51,782 bases of DNA, from contig NZ_JAEEGC010000117.1 of the NCBI RefSeq assembly GCF_019207025.1, positions 1-51,782 of the forward strand. Direction: 5' to 3'. The notes below the pieces were generated by a model that was not told the DNA's origin, did not search any database, and saw only the letters and a list, made by a program, of their open reading frames with translations. The DNA is from Clostridium thailandense. GTDB taxonomy: Bacteria > Bacillota > Clostridia > Clostridiales > Clostridiaceae. The position numbers were made by a program, and so were the translations under genes. This document shows positions 45,995-51,782 of the stretch, piece after piece; within the stretch, counting starts at the first letter, position 1; each line of letters opens with the position of its first letter.

Positions 45995-46786
45995 CTATCC
46001 TATAGATTTTTTATACAATAGTACTATAAGCAGTAATGCCACAGATGTCAAAGCAATAGTTCCTCCAGGTGCACTGTTAATAAAATATGATAAGAACAAT
46101 CCAAACATAATATCTATAAATCCAAAAATTATTGAAAATACTAACGTTGCCTTAAAGCCTTTATGCAATTGCAGTGCTGCAGCCACAGGCATTGCTATCA
46201 TAGATGAAATAACAAGAATGCCCATTATTCTTATGGAAACAGAAACAGTTGCGCCAACTAATAAAGCAAAAAGATAGTTTATAAGTTTGACCTTGACACC
46301 AGCAATTTTTGCTCCATTTTCATCAAAGGTTATATATAGAAGTTGATTGTAAAGTACAGAAAGCGTTATAACAGATATTATACTCAAAGCAAAAACAGTA
46401 AAAAGCTCGTTTTGCGATACAGTTAATATACTTCCAAATAGATAGGAGTTAACATTTGCATTAGTCCTACCAGTACTTATTAATGTTATTGCTATACCTA
46501 TTGCTAAAGTCATTATAATTACTAGTATTAGCTCAGCATATTTTTTATAGTAGTTTCTTAGATATTCAATTAGTAGTCCGCATATAGATGTAAATATAAA
46601 AGCACAAATTATGGGATTGTATCCTAAAATTAATCCTAAAGCAACTCCTGCAAGTGATGCATGGGACAAGGCATCACCCATCATAGAATACCTTTTAAGA
46701 ACTAAAAATGCACCTACTGCAGGGCATAAAATAGATATAAAAATTCCTGCAATAATTGCATTCTGCATAAAATCATATTGTAGCAT
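45995..46786 (-). CDS. Zn/Mn-type ABC transporter permease (ZnuB/MntB family)
   Basis: A 263-residue protein with about eight membrane helices. Family features are LVLKRYSMMGDALSHASLAGVALG, which includes the conserved SH segment, and ISSMIAMPVAAALQL. GGAGG precedes the ATG. It follows the ATPase gene by 35 nt on the minus strand. No solute-binding protein (ZnuA) is encoded next to it, so the complete importer needs one from elsewhere. Zinc or manganese cannot be decided from sequence. Confidence 0.88.
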   Translation of the reverse strand: MLQYDFMQNAIIAGIFISILCPAVGAFLVLKRYSMMGDALSHASLAGVALGLILGYNPIICAFIFTSICGLLIEYLRNYYKKYAELILVIIMTLAIGIAITLISTGRTNANVNSYLFGSILTVSQNELFTVFALSIISVITLSVLYNQLLYITFDENGAKIAGVKVKLINYLFALLVGATVSVSIRIMGILVISSMIAMPVAAALQLHKGFKATLVFSIIFGFIDIMFGLFLSYFINSAPGGTIALTSVALLLIVLLYKKSIG

Positions 46787-46821
46787 TTTTTTCCTCCAGA
46801 ATAACTTTTATTTTAGTTGTT

Positions 46822-47475
46822 TTAAGAAACCCTTATAATTTTTTTGTATTCTTCTATAGTATATAAGTTAGCAGAGCCGCTATCCATTATGCAAATACCT
46901 GTAGAACAATTTAAGGCCGCATCAAGATTATGTTCTACGGCTAGAACTGTAATACCTAAATGTATATTCAAGTGCTTAATTATACTATAAATTTCTTTTT
47001 GACTTTGTATGTCAATGCCAGTAGAGGGTTCATCAAGTATTAACAATTTAGGATTTCCCATTAAAGCACGAGCAATAAATATTTTTTGTTGTTGTCCTCC
47101 AGACATGTCACCTATTAAAGTATTTTTGAAGTTTTCCATTCCAACAGCGTCAAGACTTTTAGAAATTATATTCTTTTCTTTTAGTTTCAAAACTTTCATA
47201 TGGCATTTTAGCATCTCAGAAACAGTAATTGGAAATTGAGAATTAAAGCTCTCAACTCTTTGAGGAACATAACCTATTGTATTGGTATGTATATTAATAG
47301 TTCCGCCGCAAGGCTTAAGTAAGTTTAGTATAAGTTTTAATAATGTGGTTTTTGCGCTTCCGTTTTCACCCAGTATAGAAACATAGCTACCTTCGCTAAT
47401 GCTTAGATTTACATTATTGAGTATATATGGTTCATTTCCTGTATATGAAAAAGTTAAGTTTCTAATTTCAAGCAT
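46822..47475 (-). CDS. Zn/Mn-type ABC transporter ATPase (ZnuC family)
   Basis: A 217-residue ATPase with Walker A GENGSAKTT (residues 36-44), where the usual Gly before Lys is Ala. The signature MSGGQQQKIFIARAL, Walker B LLILDEPSTGID and a C-terminal region with AVEHNLDAAL follow. GGAGG lies about 8 nt before the ATG. It is first in a two-gene minus-strand operon. A TATAAT on the minus strand at about 47526-47531 and a TGCAAAT half-site upstream suggest a regulated promoter. Confidence 0.88.
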   Translation of the reverse strand: MLEIRNLTFSYTGNEPYILNNVNLSISEGSYVSILGENGSAKTTLLKLILNLLKPCGGTINIHTNTIGYVPQRVESFNSQFPITVSEMLKCHMKVLKLKEKNIISKSLDAVGMENFKNTLIGDMSGGQQQKIFIARALMGNPKLLILDEPSTGIDIQSQKEIYSIIKHLNIHLGITVLAVEHNLDAALNCSTGICIMDSGSANLYTIEEYKKIIRVS

Positions 47476-47543
47476 AAAGGGTTTTCCTCCGATTTTATAT
47501 TTTTCATAAATTTGTAAATAATAACTATTATATTACATAATAT

Positions 47544-47550
47544 ATTTGCA
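47544..47550. promoter_or_regulatory. TGCAAAT half-site upstream of the metal ABC genes
   Basis: On the minus strand TGCAAAT lies in the spacer upstream of a TATAAT-type -10 box that would drive the ATPase and permease genes. It matches one arm of the palindrome at 47612-47626, suggesting that one regulator may act on both sides of this gap. Confidence 0.35.
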
Positions 47551-47574
47551 AAACAATAGAACTATTAAATATAA

Positions 47575-47603
47575 TTGACAAAAAAACATACAATATTATT
47601 ATA
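47575..47603 (+). promoter_or_regulatory. Plus-strand promoter toward the 35-aa frame
   Basis: A perfect TTGACA (47575-47580) is followed after 17 nt by ATTATA, with overlapping TATTAT and TTATAT alternatives. The predicted start is near 47610, so the palindrome at 47612-47626 would lie at the very start of the transcript. Confidence 0.5.
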
Positions 47604-47611
47604 TATCTAAA

Positions 47612-47626
47612 TGCAAATTATTTGCA
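47612..47626. promoter_or_regulatory. Palindromic candidate metal-regulator operator
   Basis: TGCAAAT-T-ATTTGCA is a perfect 7-1-7 inverted repeat. It lies in the gap between the metal ABC genes and a rightward promoter, where a Zur/Fur- or MntR-like repressor site would be expected. The identity of the regulator is not known, and the motif is not one I can assign to a defined family. Confidence 0.5.
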
Positions 47627-47669
47627 ACAACTCTTGGAATTGTTTATGAAATTGTAATTGTTAGGAGTG

Positions 47670-47777
47670 ATGAAGTATTGTGACAAAAAAGCTTTCTTTT
47701 TTATTAAAGAAGACAATAAAGATTATTTACAAAGTATGAAAGAAAACTTGGAAAAGGTTTATGAAAGTTTAAAATAG
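47670..47777 (+). CDS. Possible small protein (35 aa) in the metal-gene gap
   Basis: The frame encodes MKYCDKKAFFFIKED and then a charged helix ending in ENLEKVYESLK. It contains one Cys and no membrane segment. It lies between a consensus -35 promoter and an intrinsic terminator that overlaps its stop codon, which makes a short transcript with this coding content likely. The weak point is the start: AGGAG is only 2 nt from the ATG. A GTG at 47679 in another frame would give only 19 residues. A non-coding regulatory RNA is an alternative. Confidence 0.35.
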   Translation: MKYCDKKAFFFIKEDNKDYLQSMKENLEKVYESLK

Positions 47778-47800
47778 CAGGTTAGATGCCTGCTATTTTT
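47773..47800 (+). terminator. Terminator of the short transcript before PhoH
   Basis: AATAGCAGG and CCTGCTATT form the stem around a 7-nt loop, and the T-run extends to TTTTTT. It ends the short transcript that begins near 47610. Confidence 0.78.
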
Positions 47801-47853
47801 TATAGAAAAATATTAAATTAATAAAATATAATACATTTATTAGATTAGCTGAA

Positions 47854-47859
47854 TATAAT
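47854..47859 (+). promoter_or_regulatory. TATAAT -10 box for the PIN-PhoH leader
   Basis: A consensus TATAAT lies so that transcription would start near 47866, right at the first base-paired part of the leader. The -35 region at about 47831 is a poor match, so activation or an unusual promoter is possible. Confidence 0.5.
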
Positions 47860-47868
47860 AGTAGTAAT

Positions 47869-47961
47869 GGAAGAGAGGAAGCTGAAGCTCTAAATGGGCT
47901 TTAACGAGCAATTAGCGAGAGAGAGTTAGTAATCTTAATTGCCGAGTCTTCCGACTGGAAG
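47869..47961 (+). promoter_or_regulatory. Candidate structured RNA leader before PIN-PhoH
   Basis: The leader can fold as a three-way junction. The outer stem is GGAAGA (47869-47874) with TCTTCC (47947-47952). Hairpin one is AGCTC-TAAAT-GGGCT (47886-47900). Hairpin two is GCAATTA (47908-47914) with TAATTGC (47936-47942) and a purine-rich GAGAGAGAG loop. The CTTCC strand can alternatively pair with GGAAG at 47957-47961, next to the GGAGG binding site, or with a second GGAAG at 47877-47881. Mutually exclusive pairing beside a start codon is the hallmark of a translational switch. No known riboswitch class was recognised. Confidence 0.45.
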
Positions 47962-47966
47962 GAGGA

Positions 47967-49349
47967 ATGATTTTGAAAAAGACCTATGTTTTAGATACCA
48001 ATGTTATTCTGTACTCACCAGGAGCGATTTTTACTTTTGGAGATAATGATGTGGTTATACCAGAAGTCGTACTTGAGGAATTAGATAGTTTTAAGAAAGA
48101 TAAAAATGACCTGGGAGCCAATGCAAGACATTCAGCAAGATTGATAGATGGCTTAAGAAAGAAAGGTAAACTTAATAAGGGGGTGGAACTTCCCGGTGGT
48201 GGCAATCTTAGAGTTGAGATGAACCATCATGATGTACAAATTCCACCAACTTGGGATAAGAGTAAACCAGATAACAGAATAATACAGGTATGTAAAGGTC
48301 TAAAGGAACAGGGTGAGAATGTTTGTTTAATAACAAAAGACATATTTGAGAGAATTAAAGCTGATACGGTTGATATATCAGTAGAAGATTTTCATGAAAA
48401 AGTTGTTCCAGAGCATGAAAGTCAGTATACAGGAAGGATAGAAGTATATACATCATCTGAGAATATATCGGAGTTCTATCGTAATAAGTCTATGGATATA
48501 GGTGATTTGTTATATTACTCATCAGAGCTTAATAAATATTTAAAACCTAATTTATACAGTAATGAATTTATGATAATACATTGTCTTCAAAATCCAAAGC
48601 AAACTGCACTAGGAAAGTTTGATGGAAATAAAATAGTTCAATTACACTATAAAGATAAAGTGCCGCTAGGAGTCAATGCTAGAAATGTTGGACAAAGGTT
48701 TATACTTGAAGCTTTGTATACAGATGCAGAAAAAGCACCATTGGTAATAATAAAGGGACCAGCGGGAACAGCTAAAACTCTTTTTTCTTTAGCAGTAGGA
48801 TTAGATAAAATTATAGATCAAGGAAAAGAAATGTTTAGAAGAATTTTAGTTTGCAGACCTAATATCACTATGGATGAAGATATAGGTTTTCTACCAGGAA
48901 CAGAACAAGAGAAAATATCGCCTTTCATGAGACCAGTGTTAGATAACTTAGAAATACTAGTAGATTCCGATGAAAAGGAAAGATATAAAAATGAGAAAGA
49001 ATTATCAGATAAAATAAAAGAGCTATTTGACAGAAGAATTATAACTACAGAAGCAGTAGCATATTTAAGAGGAAGATCTATTATTAAAAACTGGGTTATT
49101 ATAGATGAGGCACAAAATCTTACCCCAAAACAAGTTAAATCTATAGTAACTAGAGTTGGAACTGGCACAAAACTCATATTGATAGGAGATCCAGAACAAA
49201 TAGATCATCCTTTCTTAGATTCAAGGTCAAATGGACTTTGTTATGCATCTGAGAAAATGAAAGGCAGTCCGCTATGTTATCAAGTAACATTAAAATATGA
49301 TGAATGTGAAAGATCACCTTTAGCGTATGAAGCTTCTAAGCGGCTGTAA
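47967..49349 (+). CDS. PIN domain-PhoH family ATPase
   Basis: A 460-residue protein. An N-terminal PIN ribonuclease domain (about 1-140) has the first acidic residue D10 in YVLDTNVIL and PDNRIIQV downstream. A C-terminal PhoH ATPase (about 235-460) has Walker A KGPAGTAKT near 265-273, with Ala for the usual Gly, and Walker B WVIIDEAQNLTP. Such PIN-PhoH fusions (YlaK-like) are linked to RNA cleavage and unwinding coupled to ATP. GGAGG lies before the ATG. It is transcribed alone and sits behind a structured leader. Confidence 0.92.
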   Translation: MILKKTYVLDTNVILYSPGAIFTFGDNDVVIPEVVLEELDSFKKDKNDLGANARHSARLIDGLRKKGKLNKGVELPGGGNLRVEMNHHDVQIPPTWDKSKPDNRIIQVCKGLKEQGENVCLITKDIFERIKADTVDISVEDFHEKVVPEHESQYTGRIEVYTSSENISEFYRNKSMDIGDLLYYSSELNKYLKPNLYSNEFMIIHCLQNPKQTALGKFDGNKIVQLHYKDKVPLGVNARNVGQRFILEALYTDAEKAPLVIIKGPAGTAKTLFSLAVGLDKIIDQGKEMFRRILVCRPNITMDEDIGFLPGTEQEKISPFMRPVLDNLEILVDSDEKERYKNEKELSDKIKELFDRRIITTEAVAYLRGRSIIKNWVIIDEAQNLTPKQVKSIVTRVGTGTKLILIGDPEQIDHPFLDSRSNGLCYASEKMKGSPLCYQVTLKYDECERSPLAYEASKRL

Positions 49350-49421
49350 AATAATCCATGAGTAAACTATATGTCGATTTTATTCCAATAACTTTAATTA
49401 GACTAACAAAAATCTTAAATG

Positions 49422-49486
49422 AAACATCGTAAAACCATAGATATAATTCTATACATATTTATGGTTCTATGGATGTTTTGTTTTTT
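49422..49486 (+). terminator. Terminator after PIN-PhoH
   Basis: CCATAGA (49435-49441) pairs with TCTATGG (49466-49472), supported by outer AAACATC/GATGTTT, followed by TTTTGTTTTTT. An inner AACCATA/TATGGTT pairing is an alternative. It lies about 75 nt after the stop. Confidence 0.7.
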
Positions 49487-49498
49487 AGAAGAAAGTTT

Positions 49499-49526
49499 TT
49501 GACATATTTATAATTATTTCTATTTA
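49499..49526 (+). promoter_or_regulatory. Promoter upstream of the phosphodiester glycosidase gene
   Basis: TTGACA (49499-49504), a 16-nt spacer and TATTTA (49521-49526) form a plausible vegetative promoter about 65 nt before the start codon. Confidence 0.45.
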
Positions 49527-49590
49527 AAAAATATATCATTTATTGTACAATGTTGTAAGGTATTAAATTTAGAAAGGATAGGTTTTACGA

Positions 49591-50589
49591 ATGAAAAAGA
49601 GAAAAACCGAAGTAAAAAAGAAAAGTTCAATTTGGAAATTAATCTTGGGTTTTTTGATATTTGAAATAGTTTTTACTGGTATAACTGCACCTCTCATAGT
49701 ATTTCATGGACCATTTCAAAATGTAAAAAAGACAATAGTAGGAGCTGCTATGACAACTCTTAGCCATCAATATATAGCTAAAATATTTTTGTCACAGGAA
49801 GAAATAGATAAGATTTTAGGTGAGAATGTTGTTGAAACTGTTCAACAGGACAATACACCTATAAAATTTCAAAATACTCATGACGATAGTATTGAAAGAG
49901 AAGATATTAGCGATGAAAGAAAATTTAAAGGTTATATGTTAATAATACATGATCCAACTAGAATTAAAGTTGGTGCTAGTAAAAAATTAGGTGTAGAGGG
50001 AGAATTAACGAGTCAAATAGCTAGAGATAATGGAGCAATAGCTGCAGTTAATGGTGGAGGATTCGTAGATGCTTCATCTGGTGATAGCAAATGGACAGGA
50101 ACAGGTGGAAAACCTGTCGGAATACTTATGAGTGATAGTAAAATACTATATAATGATTTAAAAGAAAATGAAGAAAGAGAAACAGTGGCTATAACTAAAG
50201 GTGGTGCACTTTTAGTAGGAACACATACTTTAGATGATCTTAAAGAACTTGGAGTTACAGAAGCTATTTCATTTGGACCTGCATTGGTAGTAAATGGTAG
50301 AGGAACTATAAAATCAGGAGATGGAGGTTGGGGAATAGCCCCTAGAACTGCTATTGGTCAAAGAAAGGATGGGGCTATACTTTTATTGGTTATTGATGGA
50401 AGACAAACTAAAAGTGTAGGAGCAACATTAAAAGATGTTCAGAATATAATGCTTCAATATGGAGCGGTGAATGCATCAAATCTAGATGGAGGTTCTTCTT
50501 CAACAATGTATTATGAAGGTGATGTAATAAATAATCCTTGTGATCCTTTAGGAGAAAGATCAGTTCCATCAGCTATTTATGTTAAATAA
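49591..50589 (+). CDS. Membrane-anchored NAGPA-type phosphodiester glycosidase
   Basis: A 332-residue protein. A basic start (KKRKTEVKKKSSIWK) and one membrane segment (about 16-38) anchor an extracytoplasmic domain. From about residue 110 this matches the phosphodiester glycosidase (NAGPA/exopolysaccharide) family: GAIAAVNGGGFVD, RTAIGQRKDGAILLLVIDGR and NASNLDGGSSSTMYYEG. Family members cleave sugar-phosphodiester bonds; in Gram-positive bacteria they are linked to wall polymers or exopolysaccharide. It is followed 43 nt later by another anchored protein in the same direction. Confidence 0.88.
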   Translation: MKKRKTEVKKKSSIWKLILGFLIFEIVFTGITAPLIVFHGPFQNVKKTIVGAAMTTLSHQYIAKIFLSQEEIDKILGENVVETVQQDNTPIKFQNTHDDSIEREDISDERKFKGYMLIIHDPTRIKVGASKKLGVEGELTSQIARDNGAIAAVNGGGFVDASSGDSKWTGTGGKPVGILMSDSKILYNDLKENEERETVAITKGGALLVGTHTLDDLKELGVTEAISFGPALVVNGRGTIKSGDGGWGIAPRTAIGQRKDGAILLLVIDGRQTKSVGATLKDVQNIMLQYGAVNASNLDGGSSSTMYYEGDVINNPCDPLGERSVPSAIYVK

Positions 50590-50632
50590 TTGTTGAGGCA
50601 CACAAGATAACTATTTATAAGGAGAGTAAGGA

Positions 50633-51673
50633 ATGAAGATTTTTAGAAGGATTTTTCTATGGATTCTTGTATCTTTGACAATACAATTTGCAGGCCTTTT
50701 TTATATAGATAAATATGTGTTAACTTCGGATACATCTATAAAGACAAAGAAAATAGTAAAAAGTGAAGCTAAGAAGCAAGAAGTAGAGGTCAAGGTACCT
50801 GATAACGCAACTAATATTAATGCATCCTTTAATGGGAGATACTTAGCCTATTATGATGGAGATGTGCTAAAAGTTATTGATACAAAAACGGGAGAAGAAA
50901 AGAAAATAGATTTTGATGATGGAGTAAAGGTTTCTTATTATAAATGGCTTTCAGATAGAAATAGAATGCTTATAGCAGAAAAAGAAACAGGAAAGCAAAG
51001 TTCAAGTTTTAAATTGGCATATTATGATGTTGATAAAAATGTTAAAGAGGATATTAAAGAATTGAATAGTAAGGAATTAGGTTATGAAAATAAAAAGTCA
51101 GAGGTAGAAGATATTCAGGCTTCACCGTTAACTAATATTATATATGTAAAAATAGCAGGCAGTGGAGGAATGAGCCGCCTATATTGGATCAATATAATGA
51201 AAGAAGCAAAAAAGGTAGATACGATGGCTTACAGGGTGGGAAAAATAAAAGTACTTCCACATGAAGATAAGCTCGTTTATGAAGATTTGGATCATCAAGG
51301 AATATATATGACAGGTCAGGACGAACCACTTAAGATAAATGGAGTAAATAATCCATCTTTAATAGCTGTAGATGATAATGATAATGTATACATTGGAGAA
51401 ACACAAGATAAAAAAGTTACCAAGATTTATTATGGAACTGTAAAGGAAGGTAGCAATACTCTTCAAGCAATTGATTTAAAAGGAACTGTTGATAGAGATT
51501 CAATATTTGTAAGTTTGCAGGGTAAGATTTATATAAATGATAATCTTAAGGGAGTTGTTAGAGAAGTTGCTACTGGAAAAGAATATGCTTATACGGGTAA
51601 TTTTATACAAATGTATACTGATGGAATAATATCTATAAGTGATGGAAAATTAGTAAAAACTTTGTTCAACTAG
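50633..51673 (+). CDS. Membrane-anchored protein, possible beta-propeller
   Basis: A 346-residue protein with an N-terminal membrane helix (about 7-28) and an extracytoplasmic remainder. Repeating strands such as GRYLAYYDGDVLKVIDTKTGEEKK, in two parts, and DNDNVYIGETQDKKVTKIYYG suggest a six- to seven-bladed beta-propeller (PD40/WD40-like). No catalytic triad is evident, so a binding or scaffolding role is likely. AAGGAGAG precedes the ATG. It is probably co-transcribed with the phosphodiester glycosidase and acts with it at the envelope. No function is assigned. Confidence 0.72.
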   Translation: MKIFRRIFLWILVSLTIQFAGLFYIDKYVLTSDTSIKTKKIVKSEAKKQEVEVKVPDNATNINASFNGRYLAYYDGDVLKVIDTKTGEEKKIDFDDGVKVSYYKWLSDRNRMLIAEKETGKQSSSFKLAYYDVDKNVKEDIKELNSKELGYENKKSEVEDIQASPLTNIIYVKIAGSGGMSRLYWINIMKEAKKVDTMAYRVGKIKVLPHEDKLVYEDLDHQGIYMTGQDEPLKINGVNNPSLIAVDDNDNVYIGETQDKKVTKIYYGTVKEGSNTLQAIDLKGTVDRDSIFVSLQGKIYINDNLKGVVREVATGKEYAYTGNFIQMYTDGIISISDGKLVKTLFN

Positions 51674-51684
51674 AGATGTATATA

Positions 51685-51730
51685 ATATAGGGGGTGTTAG
51701 ATTGCAATTGTGTTCTGACATCCCCTATAT
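51685..51730. repeat. 17-bp hairpin near the window end
   Basis: ATATAGGGGGTGTTAGA pairs with TCTGACATCCCCTATAT over 17 positions (two as G-U) with a 12-nt loop. It lies just after the anchored-protein stop. No T-run follows, so factor-independent termination is uncertain. The window ends soon after. Confidence 0.55.
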
Positions 51731-51782
51731 AACGTAACATTTTATTAATATGCTTAAGAATTCAGGGCAAACGCATGAGTTA

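Overview
The window looks like a chromosomal segment of a low-GC, anaerobic Clostridium-type Firmicute (Clostridiaceae). The evidence is about 30% GC, AGA- and ATA-rich codon use, strong GGAGG/GGTGA ribosome binding sites, frequent TTG starts, the oxygen-independent (Cbi-type) cobalamin route, polyferredoxin and PIN-PhoH genes, and families typical of clostridia (DUF3793, DUF4003, DUF6263, LytTR-DUF3021). The species is not identified. No tRNA, rRNA, CRISPR array, phage or transposase gene was seen.

Left part (1-17.7 kb), accessory and envelope genes. On the minus strand lie a YtrA-type GntR regulator with an ABC ATPase and permease (promoter and palindromic operator visible), a tiny gene with a consensus promoter and terminator, and a three-gene operon (CcdA/SafE-like protein, NapH-like polyferredoxin, FG-GAP-like anchored protein). 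On the plus strand lie a 5'-truncated DUF6263 fragment, a LytTR-DUF3021 pair, a response regulator and histidine kinase followed by VanZ and a MacB/FtsX-type ABC exporter, a DUF4003 protein and a Nudix hydrolase. A soluble multi-PAS histidine kinase is on the minus strand.

Centre (18-43 kb), one very long corrinoid locus on the plus strand. An ECF T/A pair (cbiQ, cbiO) is followed by a cobalamin riboswitch with two successive terminator-like hairpins. Then come 23 co-directional genes. These make the tetrapyrrole precursor from glutamyl-tRNA (hemA, hemL, hemB, hemC, cobA-hemD fusion and a precorrin-2 dehydrogenase-like gene), insert cobalt early (cbiK), build and contract the ring (cbiL, F, G, H, D, J, T, E, C), amidate it (cbiA, cobQ/cbiP), make and attach the aminopropanol arm (pduX, cobD, cbiB), activate the lower base (cobT) and adenosylate (cobO). 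CobU, CobS and the CobC phosphatase of nucleotide-loop assembly are not in the window, nor are CbiM or CbiN.

Right part (43-51.8 kb). This holds metA (Glu111-type, predicted acetyl-CoA specific), an FTR1-family iron permease, a DUF3793 protein, a divergent Zn/Mn-type ABC module (ATPase and permease) next to a palindromic candidate operator, a PIN-PhoH protein behind a candidate structured RNA leader, a NAGPA-type phosphodiester glycosidase, and an anchored protein of unknown function.

Two families of non-coding inverted-repeat elements are scattered in gaps between genes. Family A has six members: 1-150, 5752-6111, 14586-14759, 36381-36620, 42969-43207, with the first cut by the window edge and listed as five features in total. 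Family B has GAGGACA-type ends and two copies, which bracket cbiA-cobT-cbiC-cbiD.
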